Assembly: GCA_012862575.1 (NCBI GenBank)
Contig: BLSF01000001.1
Location: forward strand, 992,001 to 1,056,000
Direction: 5' to 3'
DNA from: Parietichytrium sp. I65-24A
Lineage: Eukaryota > Sar > Bigyra > Thraustochytrida > Thraustochytriidae
DNA: 64,000 nt
Positions within the stretch are counted from its first letter, which is position 1; every line of letters starts with the position of its first letter. Made by a program: the position numbers and the translations under genes. Below the pieces are notes generated by a model, which saw nothing but the letters and a program-made list of their open reading frames with translations, ran no database searches and had not been told where the DNA came from. Positions 1 through 10,025 of this stretch are shown piece after piece.

Positions 1-683
1 CAGGGTATGGACGTTTTGGGGAGTCCGCTGCCGTCGCTCTCAACCCACGGCTTGGATGGTTTCTGCTGGAGTTGCCCACAACTTTAGCGTTTGTGTACTT
101 TTTCTTTGTCAAAGGCGGAACTCAATCGCATGAACTGGTGCCCCGCATCATGGCCGGCATCATGTGCTGGCATTACGCGTATCGCGGGTGGTTGTTTCCA
201 TACTTGATCCGAGTACACCAGGACTCGAAAAACTTTTCTATTCTGCCTGCCTTTATGGGTTCGTTTGTAACAATTACGCACGGGTATCTGAACGCCAAGT
301 GGTTCGCTGAACACGGTAAACATCTCAATCGAAAGTGGCTCAAGGACCCGAGATTTCTACTGGGTCTGATTGTTTACTTTTCAGGCTTTTGCATGCTCGT
401 CTGGCATGACAAAATCGTGCGAGATCTACGCACAGACGACGGACCACGGTACAAGATTCCTCGTGGAGGGCTTTTCGAATACGTGACGGCTGCGCAGTAC
501 TTTTGCGAAATATGGACCTTTTTTGGCTTCTTTCTCTTGTCTTGGGGCCCCAATGGTCTGTTCATTGTGGCTGTCAGCGTCGCCAATCTCGTCCCTCGAG
601 CAGTAACGTCTCACAACTGGTACCTGGAAAAGTTTGGAGAGGACTACCCAGACCGCAACTACATCATTCCGTACATATATTGA
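1..683 (+). CDS. Steroid 5-alpha-reductase (3-oxo-5-alpha-steroid 4-dehydrogenase) family protein, 3' part
   Basis: The reading frame is open from base 3 to the stop at 683, so the N-terminus lies outside the window. About 226 residues are visible. The family reduces the C4-C5 double bond of 3-oxo-steroids or related lipids with NADPH, in the ER membrane. Seen: YGRFGES and LELPTT near the left edge, several hydrophobic segments, and the family's C-terminal block with KIPRGGLFEYV, then HNWYLEKFGEDYP and a short IIPYIY end. This block resembles SRD5A1/SRD5A2 more than the polyprenol reductase SRD5A3. The substrate cannot be told from sequence; a sterol made by a protist is the likely class. The frame is clean with no sign of an intron in the visible part. 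Family assignment is firm, subfamily moderate. Confidence 0.9.
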   Translation, partial: GYGRFGESAAVALNPRLGWFLLELPTTLAFVYFFFVKGGTQSHELVPRIMAGIMCWHYAYRGWLFPYLIRVHQDSKNFSILPAFMGSFVTITHGYLNAKWFAEHGKHLNRKWLKDPRFLLGLIVYFSGFCMLVWHDKIVRDLRTDDGPRYKIPRGGLFEYVTAAQYFCEIWTFFGFFLLSWGPNGLFIVAVSVANLVPRAVTSHNWYLEKFGEDYPDRNYIIPYIY

Positions 684-1533
684 TTGACATATCTGGCGCC
701 TTCATGAATGCATGCGTGCCTACGAATCTGCCGCGAGAGAGGGTTTGGAACCGGCCATCCGTGCAAAGTATGCCGCGCTACGTGCACTAATCGCCTCAAT
801 TCTGCCTCTGCTGCCGCATCGAGTTCATTCTCTGCTTTAAATCTCCATGGTCTTCGATCGACCGCAGCGTCTTTATAAAAATTCGAAAAATAGAAGCCTT
901 TCCAGACTTCACTCGTCATCACCATGCTCTTTTGTTCCACGACAGCTATTTCCTCCGACAATCACGCCGTCCTCCTTGCCACGGACGACGACTCGAGTAT
1001 CTCGAGTATCCACAGTCAAATGCACCAAAACCATCACAGAGGTTGCTACGCGACCCAACTAGCTTAGGACTTTATCGACCGGACTCTGTAGCATCAGCTA
1101 CCATAAACCTTAGCGGTGCGGCAGAAAAAGACCGTTGAAGACGGACTATGCCAGTGTTCTCACATGTCAGGTAAGTACGCGAGCCCTCCTCTCTTTGCGC
1201 AAAGGAAAGGAACACAGAGAGAGAAAAGAGAAGAGAGAAGAGAGAAGACAAGTCGCAAGGAAAGGTGCGTGCCATGCGCCCTTGGCCGCGCCAAAGTGAA
1301 GCTTCGAGGGCACGGTGTAAATACGGAGAGTGGGCAAGAGCAGCAGGGGGGAAACTAAAGGCGGCGCGGAAGGACGCGGGCAAGTGAAAGGGAGAGCTCA
1401 TCTGCCTGCTGGCTGTGGATGTTGAGCGATTGAAGAGCGCGACCGGCAACAAAAAAGACTGCGCAATTGTAAGAGGAGGGTAGAGGCTTCGACTGGCGAA
1501 GGAAGAATTGCGAGTGCTGCCCAGGACGGCGCA
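684..1533. other. Intergenic region between 5-alpha-reductase and the giant ARM-like gene
   Basis: No convincing gene. It holds the 3' end of the left gene and the 5' region of the right one. A purine-only tract of GA and GAA repeats lies at about 1213-1252, roughly 280 bp before the start codon of the next gene. The short open frames here show no family resemblance. Confidence 0.5.
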
Positions 1534-4500
1534 ATGGAAGAAGATGAGTGGGCAAATAAGGTTCGCGCGGATGCGCTCGTGCATCAACCCACCGGCCTGG
1601 TTGTGGAGGATATTGAACTTATGGATGAAGATGGAGTTTTGCTGATCGAGAGCGCTGTGCATCTGCTTGGGGAAATTGCGCAGCATGGCGGATTTGTATT
1701 TGAAAATCTCTACAGGGTGGCCGTTCTGTTACCGAGTGCATTCGGCCCTGTCGAAAACACAAAGCAGAAATTTGACACGAAGCGAGAATTCAGAGTGGTC
1801 AAGAACGACGGCGAGCTTGTAAGCTTAATCAGGGCGTGGCTTTTGCCAAAGCAGGTCAAAACCAGAGTGAAACAGCAACGTCTCGCTGCGTTGGGCAAAA
1901 TCTACTCGGTCATCACGCAGAGGGTAAATGAACTTGGCCGAGGCGGGGATACTGGGGCTGATGCTGGAGATGTAAGAGATGACGGCTTTGGGATGGATTT
2001 TGGCGAAGACTCGGAAGATTACAGCGATGTGGCCGCCTTGCAAGGTATTTGGGAGCTCGCTCTGGATAAAAGCAACTACAAGGCGATCATGAATTCTAAA
2101 TACGACATTACGAACCAGTTGACCGAGCTCATCACGATTGAGGCGCGTAATTTTGAGACGCAAGCTGCTCACAACCTTTGCGGAGCCTTATGGGCGTTAT
2201 CCGTGAATCGGATAGCACGCGATCGGCTTGTCAGTCTTGATGTGGTTCCAATGCTCCTCACGGTTCTCTACCAACACAACGCTTTGGTGGGACCAGATAC
2301 AGCCAATTCTCATATATTCGCGCTTGGAGCACTCCGCGCGCTCTTGGAGGCAGATGCCAATCACACGTTTCTATTGCACGCTGTGAGAAAGTATGACATT
2401 GACTTTCTCAAGTTCGCTGCCGAAAGTATGGCCGCAACCAGGAATAGACAGGTGTGGGATCATCTTGCGGCTATAATTCTGCGATGCATCGTCCGTAACG
2501 AGGAATCCCTTCGTCTGTTTTTGGAAGATTACTCCGAGGCCAGTGGAGAGCCTTTGAAAATCGTGCAAGACTTTGGCGCGACACTCGAAGATGTGACTCT
2601 TGGAGTACCTCAGCGCAACAAACCGCAAACCTATCACGACCCGATCGGCAATGGAGCGGAGCCAGCTCTTCCGATGAACTCCGGAGCCCGACTCGCGCTC
2701 TCTGTACTATACTCAAGACTCGCGTCGTGCAACCAAGGTCGCACGCTTTTATTGGAGAATGAGTTTCGAAGCAAGAGTAAGACTGTTCAATCCCTCTTGC
2801 GTTGGGCAGTGTACACGGTCTCCTCCAGTTCCGAATCGGCTCAAGGTGCGTTTACGGCGGTCTCATCAATGAAAGGGCTCGGGATGGGTTCTTTCTTGGA
2901 ACGGGAGGAGAGCTCCGACTCTATCGGCTTGAGTAACGAGGCTGGAGAAAGTCTCTCCGATCTTCACCACGGTTCTGCCGGGAACGATTTCCCGACATCA
3001 TTTGACGCCATTGTCTCCGTACTCATTCCACTTGATCAAGAGTCACAAGGCGGGGCTCAAAAGTCCTCTGCTCGACGGTCACGACATTCCCAGGCAAAGT
3101 TATTGGAGAGAGGGGGGTCGACAGCTATTATAAATCAAGACGGAGGCTTCGAATGGAACGCTCCAGCCTTCAAGTTAATATCTCGGGGACCCGACATCGA
3201 CAGCTCGGAGAACACTCACTTTAATCAGAGCGAGTGGGTGATTCCAAGTGGTCGAGCTCACGAGTCTACCTTGGTGAACAGCGTTGTCGCCTTGTGGGGT
3301 ATCTTGAAAGGTATTTCCGAGCTCACTTCGCTTGAAAATGAGGATCTCCTCCACCCAGACAACATTTCTTCTCTCGCAACATCCCGTCAAGAGTCCATGG
3401 GTCCGCAATCCGTCGATCTGGACCCTATTGAGATAAACATGGGAGAAGCCAAGGTATGCTCAATCACTTCCTACTTTGACTGGAACAAAGCGCTGAGAGA
3501 AAGCAGCAGAGAAAAGGTGGCGTCTTCCATGATTTCTGATAGCCTTCTAGCTTCGGTGCTAGCCATCATCTTGGCGTCCAGGAGAACAAATGACACCAAA
3601 GTCCCTGTTGAGCTTTCCGCGATCTCTGCCCTCAATAGCTTAGCACACGCTCAATCTGCGGCAGTACGAAGGCGATTCTTGCGCCTACATTCAGAATTGT
3701 ACGAAGACGCCGCACTTGCGTCGTCATCCAGTGCGACGAACGCTCCCTTTTCATTTGAAGACGACCCGCTTTCCCAAGAGCTGGTGCTAAGAGAGCGAAA
3801 GACAGAGCTTGGCAACTATTTCTCCCGGTGTCTTGCCGAAGTGATGCTCAGCCCAGGGACATTGATTTTGGAGCACTCCGGCCTTGATTCGCCTGTCAGG
3901 TGCAACTCTACCGTCAGCCAACCTTGCCGAGCGTATGGACTCTCCATCCTCGTTGGTGCTTTGGAGACTTGCACCAACCTCGGAATATCGCCTTCTGCAG
4001 CGTTGCCGCACGTGGACATCAGGGATTTGCTTCTTATGTGCTCCAACGTAGTCTCCGCTGCGCAAAAAGCTGAATTCAAATCAGCCGATTCAGCTTCACG
4101 CAGCAAATCATTCACGCGTACCACAAGAGAGAAGATGCAAAATTCTACTTCCCAAATTGTGCGCAATTTGGCGAGCGCGGCCGTCATGCTACACGCTTGC
4201 TCCCCTCGTTGCGATCCTCTTGTTCCTAGCACCGACGTCATGGCATGCTATCCAAAGTGGAACCTGCAAGCGCTCAGAGTTCTCCTCCAGATTCTCAACG
4301 GAGTGCCTGTAACAGAACACATTCAAGCCTCCCTGCAACCGCAGCCGTCAAAGACCAATCTATTTGCGTCTGCCAGACGGATGAGTTTCAAAAGGCAGCA
4401 AAGCTCGTCTGATACATCCATGCGCGTTCACATCCTCGCTCCCTCCGGGCTCAACTTGACTTATCTTGCGCTTGCAGTGTGGAGTCTATCGCGGGAGTAT

Positions 4501-7500
4501 CCACTACGCATGCTTTGTTTGCGCACCGGCTATCTTCCAGCTATGATCAATGCAGCTCATTCCGCCGTCGAAATGATTGACGTGTATCGGCAGGCATATC
4601 TCCGCGTTTCCAGAAACGAGACGAACATTATTAAAATGCAGCATGAAACCAAACGTTCGCTGCGCAAGGTGACTGTGACCACCGACGTCAAGGATAGCAC
4701 TACCGAGGCCCGCAGCAAGAACCTGAAGTGCGCCCAGGAGCACCTTATGGCCCTCAGCGCTGTTCTCAGCTCCATTTGGCAGCTGGTGATGAATCGCGAC
4801 ATATTTAAGGCTACTTCAGAGTCAGAGACGAGAATTTCCTCGCTCATGCTCAATTTGGACAAATTGCAAGAGGAACGGGCAGTCCTAAAGAAGTGCCGTA
4901 CCGAGCTCTTCCAACTCTTACTTCGAATTATCCAAGCGGTGTGCATTGGCCGCAAGCCAGCCAACAAAGAGGAGGCTTCACGCGTGGGCACCTTCACGTT
5001 TGCGTACGGAGTGCACAAGGAAATGATCGACTCAATTGCTTATAAAGCATTCTGCATTTTGTGGGTGGTAGCTGCGTTGCGGATCTCTGACAAAACTCTT
5101 TGCGAGCCTTCTCTCATGCAATTTCTGTTGGACTACGTTTACAATCACAATGTGAGCACGGAGAACCGCTGCATGGTTGCCCAGATGCTTTGCTATATCG
5201 ACCGTCTTCCTCCTCGATCAGAAACCAGTTCCACATTGCGAAAAAAATTGGAAACCATGATCTCGCCGACTTATTTATGCGAAATCGTTATTCACTTTCT
5301 TGGCTCGGACGATGAAGTGCTGCGAAGTAATGCTGCTGATATGTTGGCAAAAGTGCGATCGACCAAAATAGGACAAGCACTTGTGAGAGACAGCAATGGC
5401 ATTAGTCTCTTGTTGAACCTCATCAGAGATGCAACATCCCCCGGAGTCGTTTGCAACGCTTTGAAAGGCTTGCGACACGTATCGCTTGACTCTACAAGCC
5501 AGGTCCACCTTTGCCGCCAGGGCTTGTACCACTTACTACAGCTCTCCTGGACAAGTACAGTGGAGGAACACAGGAGAATTATCGCTCTTATCCTCAAGCA
5601 ACTCTCCGAGAATTCCAAGAATAAAACGCGAATGTACAAAGCAGAGCTTAGATCAAGACAGATGCTGGGCTGGAAAGACACACAGGCGCCAACCGAAGAG
5701 GAGCGAGAGTCTTTCAAAAGTAAGCTTACTAGCTTCAAACTGTCTCGTGGTACTACCGCCACCAAAGAATCGTTCAAAAGGCAACCCTCAGCTGTAACAG
5801 CAGCCGGAGAGAACCCAAAGGACGAGTTCTTGTTGTGGCTTGAGGACCTTAAGATTGAAGAGGCGCACCTTGAGGCTGGGCAATCTATGCTACGTTACAG
5901 GAACGTCTCGATTCCTCGCGCAGCTTCCTCGGCAACCGGAAGGAAATCGGCCCTTGGAGCTGCCGAGTCCGCGGCCGGGCGTATTGGAGATCTCGACCAA
6001 TTGCTTCACGACTCTGCTGAAATGGAGGAGAAAGAGAGCACCGGCTCCGTGGGGGACCCGGAAGAGACCAAACCGATGCAACGCACGCTAAGTTCATTCC
6101 TCCGCGAGGTGCGAAGAGAGATTCAGGAGGAATCAGGGCTAGAAAAGCACGGAGCCACAAAACATTCTGGCGATGAAAAGACCAAGTCTGTCCACGAGAA
6201 GAAAGAACTGCAAGTTGTTGTTCCCCAGATCACTGGCAATGGCGTGCAAGAGAGGTCAACCAAGCAGCCTTCTCCGCAAAAGCCAGGAAGAGGTAAAACC
6301 TCTCCAACGTCCCCTAGAGCACTCAAATTCAATGTTCTGAGCCCCGTAGAGTCTCCACTTTGGGACGTTCGATCAAATATTCACTACCCTGGAAAGGCAG
6401 AGGGTCCTGCAACTGTAAATGAGCAGCACGTAACGCAGAGCGCAAGATCACCCCGAAAATCAAACATTCCGCTAGACGCAACCCTGACAGCGGAAAGCAT
6501 TCTCCACTCCTCTCATAGCCCCTTCACGGCTCAGGAGCACAGGAATGCCAATGCAGAGCTCTCTAAGCAGATGTGCAAGCCAGCGCGAGCGCTGTGGGCG
6601 CCAGACAACCTGTACACAAACGTTGGAAAAGACCGATGGAGCCCAAAGGTCACGGAGATCACCACTCGTTCCCCAACAGAAATTGACCAGGAAAAGGAGT
6701 TTATTAGGACCGGAAAACTCCCCAAAAGCCCAATTCCTGCAGCTGATGCCGAAGAGCCAAGAGAAAAGCGCGTGGATGAAATCCGTGTCAAGATGGAAAG
6801 CACACGACCATATGCTCACTTTGTTTTCAACAAAGCTGGGGACCCATTTAGCAGCTTGCGGGGGTGGGATGAGATTGAAATCTATGAGAGCGACTCAGAC
6901 ACAAGCTTGTCGTCTTATAATAGCGACGAGTCTGTAAGCGGCGATGAGGCCGAAGGAGAGGAAGATGCTGACGGGGACACGAAGCCGGTTTCACCTGTCC
7001 AAAAGCGGAATAAAGGCTCGCAGTCTCCAAACAGTAGTTTCTCAGGCAAGGCCGAACGTGAACCTAGTAGCCCGAATCAGCAAGATTCCAGCGAGGCCAG
7101 CAAGCCAGCGATTGACCCAAAGGAGAAGAAGATGCAAAAGCTACTCCGGAAAAGGCGGAGAGAACTTCGTAGAAGGCACGCTGCTCAACGGGAGAGACGG
7201 AAGAGAGAGATGCATGTGCCCAAGCGTGTTTATATGTCCAAGTTTGATCACATCGACGGGTCAAAAGTCTACGATGACATTCCGACGTACAAGCTGCCGA
7301 ATGGCCAAGAGATATTCCTCTACCTTTCGGGGGGGCCAATGTTTGGGAAAGACAAGCTTGAAGACGTGTCATGCCCTGTACTTTCCCCAGTGGCAATTTC
7401 CGATCTTCGCCTTCCGAATAGATCGTTGCCAAGCATTCCAAAGCTGGTATCGGCGGCCAACTATTTGATGAATGAGTCGGCAAAGTTACCTTCTGCATTC

Positions 7501-9810
7501 GTCTCCGCGCCAATCCCCCGAGAGCACAGCCTGGCCGCCTTTAGCGGGAGACAGCCTGAAACTAAAGCTGCTTGGACCAGGGAGGGAAAAGTACTCGATG
7601 AACCACTGCCAGTCCTGACTGCACCAAAAGATGATGCGGACACGAATGAAATTGATATTGTGCTCGACCAAGACCCGTGGAACGTTGAAAAGTCTGTGTT
7701 TGCTGGGCGCGGCAAGATGTTTGAGACTTTTTACAATGACAAACTTGTTCGCAACGCTGCCTTTGATAATGACTGGCAACTGTGCGAGCAAAAGCGAACC
7801 TTCCGCAAAATGCTCTCAAGATATTCGGATCAAGCTATAGCAGATCTGCAGGGTATTTTGAAGCAGAATTATGGTCTCATTTGCAATGTGTTTCGGTATT
7901 ACTCCGCTCTGGATCAGATTCAGAGCATCTTTACAATGCAAATGCTCGAATTCACAGATTTCTGCAGTCACGGCAATATTAAGGAAACGGCGGCAGAGAG
8001 TCTTATTCAAGAAGGCCATTGCAACACAATCTTCATTCAAGTTGCAAAGAATGTTATCGAAGATTGGACCCCGGCACAGGACTCTTTCGAACGAGATTGT
8101 CGCATCTTGAGTCTCAAGAAAGGAAACCAGCTTATGAGGTACCAGTACCTGGAGGCTCTCGTGCGCATTGCAGAGGCAAAGTACGTCAAAGCAAACATCA
8201 CCGCAGACATTGCGTCAGGAATGCGAAAGCTGTTCCAGACAGTCCTGGATGTTTCACTTATGAAACGAATCGACGGCTGCTTTGATGAGTTTAGAAAGAG
8301 GCAACTCTACTGCGAGTCTGTGGACAATGTGCTGCGGGCCAACCTCGCCTTCCTGAAAGGTATGTTTCTACAGTTTGCTGGGCTGTCAAACAACTCCAAG
8401 TCGCACGGAGGCGCTAAAGGGAAGAGGCTCACATACGAAGAGTGGCAGACAATGCTCTTATCGATCGGAATGTTTAATCCTCTCTTCACGCTCCGCGAGT
8501 CGAATAACATCTACCGAAGCTCCACACTCGACGTGGCTGACGAGGTAGTGAATTGGAGACAATTGGTTTCGCTCAGCTTTGTGGACTTTCTGGAAGCCAT
8601 CGCTCGCACTGCCACAGCCATGGTTATTCCATCAAAGGTGGAACTCGAGGAGGTCGGAGCTGATGACATTGTTGACTACTACAAGATTATGGAGAGCACA
8701 GGGTTGTGGCTAATCATCAATGAGAAAGTCAATAGCGTGGAGGAGTCGCACGAGATGCCCCAGGCAGGCGGAACTCAGCAGGAAGGGTCCATCTTACAGC
8801 GTAAAGGAGACAAGGATAAGGACAAGCCGGAGGGCGGAGAAGATGTTTTAGACTCGGATATGCCGCTCGAAGCATGCTTGCAGCCCAAGAGGAACAAACT
8901 TCCGCTCCACTCTCGTCTCGAACAGTTTATACTATTGCTGCAGCACATGAAAAACAGGAGTGAGAGAATGCGCCTTGAGGAGCGCCTCTGGAAAGCGGAC
9001 CCCAAGAAGATGCACGAGGAGCAGCAACAGAGGATGGAAGAAGAGCAAAAACAACTTCTCCAAAGCATCAAATACAAGAAGAAGGTCACCTCGAGCGGGA
9101 TGGTTCCGCATGTCTTGCGTGCACACCAGAAGGCCAAAGGCTCGCAGGACGAGGACGGTGAAGAGGAGGAGGCAATGGATCCACTAGCTGTCGCTCTCGC
9201 GGCTGTTGATGAGGGCATTCCAATGGATAGATTTGAAGCCCACGTCGCAGCGACCTTGCACGACGTCTGGCGAGAGAATCGCGGAAAACAAGCTGACGGA
9301 ACCTTCACACCGCGTGTCAAGGTCATCAAGAATGTAGAGTATGACATAGCCAATTTATCCTTCGCTCGGCTCCCAGGGCACTTCCAAATGGAGAACCTTT
9401 TGGCGGCCCATGATGCATGTGAGTCTATTCGCGCTGCCTTCGAGGAATGGGAGAAGAAGGGTGAGCAAATTCTAGAATTCTTTTTTGAGACGGTAGAATC
9501 TACCGCGTTTCTCGAAGAAGCCAGCAGCTCGCAGCATGAGCACTGGCTCAAGCGAAATGCTAAAAAGGCATGGGTGGAGGCACACCAGCGAGTTGCCTGG
9601 AAAGAGCTGGCAGAGGAAGACAAGGAGAAGAATAGGGATATTGTGAGGACTGCAGTAAAAGTGTGGCTTGCGCACCAGGGCAGGCGACGGACCATTGCTG
9701 GCGGTCAGAACGAGTTTTTGCGCCGGGCCAGTAGCAAAATCATGAGTCCCGCTCCAGTATCACCGGACTCTACTTCGGGATCCAAATTGAATCAAATTGG
9801 TGAATCGTAG
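1534..9810 (+). CDS. Giant armadillo/HEAT-like repeat protein of unknown function (2,758 aa)
   Basis: I do not recognise a named orthologue. The start is the ATG at 1534; the gene is one uninterrupted exon of 8.3 kb. Residues about 160-1370 are mostly amphipathic helices with ARM/HEAT-like spacing (for example LCGALWALSVNRIARDRLV and LRSNAADMLAKVRSTKIGQ). Residues about 1390-1865 are charged and probably disordered. A more conserved-looking block, about 1866-2400, contains VYMSKFDHIDGSKVYDDIP, PNGQEIFLYLSGG and long helices. The end, about 2455-2720, is rich in Glu, Lys and Arg. A scaffold role is the general expectation for this fold. A flagellar or cytoskeletal role is possible because such very large ARM plus charged-helix proteins are common in flagellates, but that is a guess. 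It converges on the PP2C gene. Confidence 0.75.
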   Translation: MEEDEWANKVRADALVHQPTGLVVEDIELMDEDGVLLIESAVHLLGEIAQHGGFVFENLYRVAVLLPSAFGPVENTKQKFDTKREFRVVKNDGELVSLIRAWLLPKQVKTRVKQQRLAALGKIYSVITQRVNELGRGGDTGADAGDVRDDGFGMDFGEDSEDYSDVAALQGIWELALDKSNYKAIMNSKYDITNQLTELITIEARNFETQAAHNLCGALWALSVNRIARDRLVSLDVVPMLLTVLYQHNALVGPDTANSHIFALGALRALLEADANHTFLLHAVRKYDIDFLKFAAESMAATRNRQVWDHLAAIILRCIVRNEESLRLFLEDYSEASGEPLKIVQDFGATLEDVTLGVPQRNKPQTYHDPIGNGAEPALPMNSGARLALSVLYSRLASCNQGRTLLLENEFRSKSKTVQSLLRWAVYTVSSSSESAQGAFTAVSSMKGLGMGSFLEREESSDSIGLSNEAGESLSDLHHGSAGNDFPTSFDAIVSVLIPLDQESQGGAQKSSARRSRHSQAKLLERGGSTAIINQDGGFEWNAPAFKLISRGPDIDSSENTHFNQSEWVIPSGRAHESTLVNSVVALWGILKGISELTSLENEDLLHPDNISSLATSRQESMGPQSVDLDPIEINMGEAKVCSITSYFDWNKALRESSREKVASSMISDSLLASVLAIILASRRTNDTKVPVELSAISALNSLAHAQSAAVRRRFLRLHSELYEDAALASSSSATNAPFSFEDDPLSQELVLRERKTELGNYFSRCLAEVMLSPGTLILEHSGLDSPVRCNSTVSQPCRAYGLSILVGALETCTNLGISPSAALPHVDIRDLLLMCSNVVSAAQKAEFKSADSASRSKSFTRTTREKMQNSTSQIVRNLASAAVMLHACSPRCDPLVPSTDVMACYPKWNLQALRVLLQILNGVPVTEHIQASLQPQPSKTNLFASARRMSFKRQQSSSDTSMRVHILAPSGLNLTYLALAVWSLSREYPLRMLCLRTGYLPAMINAAHSAVEMIDVYRQAYLRVSRNETNIIKMQHETKRSLRKVTVTTDVKDSTTEARSKNLKCAQEHLMALSAVLSSIWQLVMNRDIFKATSESETRISSLMLNLDKLQEERAVLKKCRTELFQLLLRIIQAVCIGRKPANKEEASRVGTFTFAYGVHKEMIDSIAYKAFCILWVVAALRISDKTLCEPSLMQFLLDYVYNHNVSTENRCMVAQMLCYIDRLPPRSETSSTLRKKLETMISPTYLCEIVIHFLGSDDEVLRSNAADMLAKVRSTKIGQALVRDSNGISLLLNLIRDATSPGVVCNALKGLRHVSLDSTSQVHLCRQGLYHLLQLSWTSTVEEHRRIIALILKQLSENSKNKTRMYKAELRSRQMLGWKDTQAPTEEERESFKSKLTSFKLSRGTTATKESFKRQPSAVTAAGENPKDEFLLWLEDLKIEEAHLEAGQSMLRYRNVSIPRAASSATGRKSALGAAESAAGRIGDLDQLLHDSAEMEEKESTGSVGDPEETKPMQRTLSSFLREVRREIQEESGLEKHGATKHSGDEKTKSVHEKKELQVVVPQITGNGVQERSTKQPSPQKPGRGKTSPTSPRALKFNVLSPVESPLWDVRSNIHYPGKAEGPATVNEQHVTQSARSPRKSNIPLDATLTAESILHSSHSPFTAQEHRNANAELSKQMCKPARALWAPDNLYTNVGKDRWSPKVTEITTRSPTEIDQEKEFIRTGKLPKSPIPAADAEEPREKRVDEIRVKMESTRPYAHFVFNKAGDPFSSLRGWDEIEIYESDSDTSLSSYNSDESVSGDEAEGEEDADGDTKPVSPVQKRNKGSQSPNSSFSGKAEREPSSPNQQDSSEASKPAIDPKEKKMQKLLRKRRRELRRRHAAQRERRKREMHVPKRVYMSKFDHIDGSKVYDDIPTYKLPNGQEIFLYLSGGPMFGKDKLEDVSCPVLSPVAISDLRLPNRSLPSIPKLVSAANYLMNESAKLPSAFVSAPIPREHSLAAFSGRQPETKAAWTREGKVLDEPLPVLTAPKDDADTNEIDIVLDQDPWNVEKSVFAGRGKMFETFYNDKLVRNAAFDNDWQLCEQKRTFRKMLSRYSDQAIADLQGILKQNYGLICNVFRYYSALDQIQSIFTMQMLEFTDFCSHGNIKETAAESLIQEGHCNTIFIQVAKNVIEDWTPAQDSFERDCRILSLKKGNQLMRYQYLEALVRIAEAKYVKANITADIASGMRKLFQTVLDVSLMKRIDGCFDEFRKRQLYCESVDNVLRANLAFLKGMFLQFAGLSNNSKSHGGAKGKRLTYEEWQTMLLSIGMFNPLFTLRESNNIYRSSTLDVADEVVNWRQLVSLSFVDFLEAIARTATAMVIPSKVELEEVGADDIVDYYKIMESTGLWLIINEKVNSVEESHEMPQAGGTQQEGSILQRKGDKDKDKPEGGEDVLDSDMPLEACLQPKRNKLPLHSRLEQFILLLQHMKNRSERMRLEERLWKADPKKMHEEQQQRMEEEQKQLLQSIKYKKKVTSSGMVPHVLRAHQKAKGSQDEDGEEEEAMDPLAVALAAVDEGIPMDRFEAHVAATLHDVWRENRGKQADGTFTPRVKVIKNVEYDIANLSFARLPGHFQMENLLAAHDACESIRAAFEEWEKKGEQILEFFFETVESTAFLEEASSSQHEHWLKRNAKKAWVEAHQRVAWKELAEEDKEKNRDIVRTAVKVWLAHQGRRRTIAGGQNEFLRRASSKIMSPAPVSPDSTSGSKLNQIGES

Positions 9811-10025
9811 TGGTTTTTAAACTTTGTAACTCAACGCAGCAAGATCTAAGTTTTTCTCTTGTATTGCAACGACCTTGTGTTTTCTCACCCGCACCCGCTT
9901 CAATCATGCTCAAAATAGAAAACGGGGGAATCGGTAATGTGAAGAACGGAAGTTCGTTTTTTTTTTCTGTTTCAAAACAAGAACAGAATACAAATTACAA
10001 CAACAAGTACCTTTTTAAACAAATT
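9811..10025. other. Short convergent 3' region
   Basis: The 215 bp between two convergent stop codons must hold both 3' ends. A T-rich stretch near 9957-9968 is the only visible landmark. Confidence 0.4.

Noticed and set aside
1072-1686. Minus-strand open frame of 204 codons before the ARM-like gene
   Set aside because: Overlaps the start of the real gene, and its translation is low-complexity from the purine tract.
8775-9695. Minus-strand open frame of 306 codons in the ARM-like gene
   Set aside because: Low-complexity Ser/Cys-rich translation opposite Glu/Arg-rich coding sequence, a typical antisense artefact.
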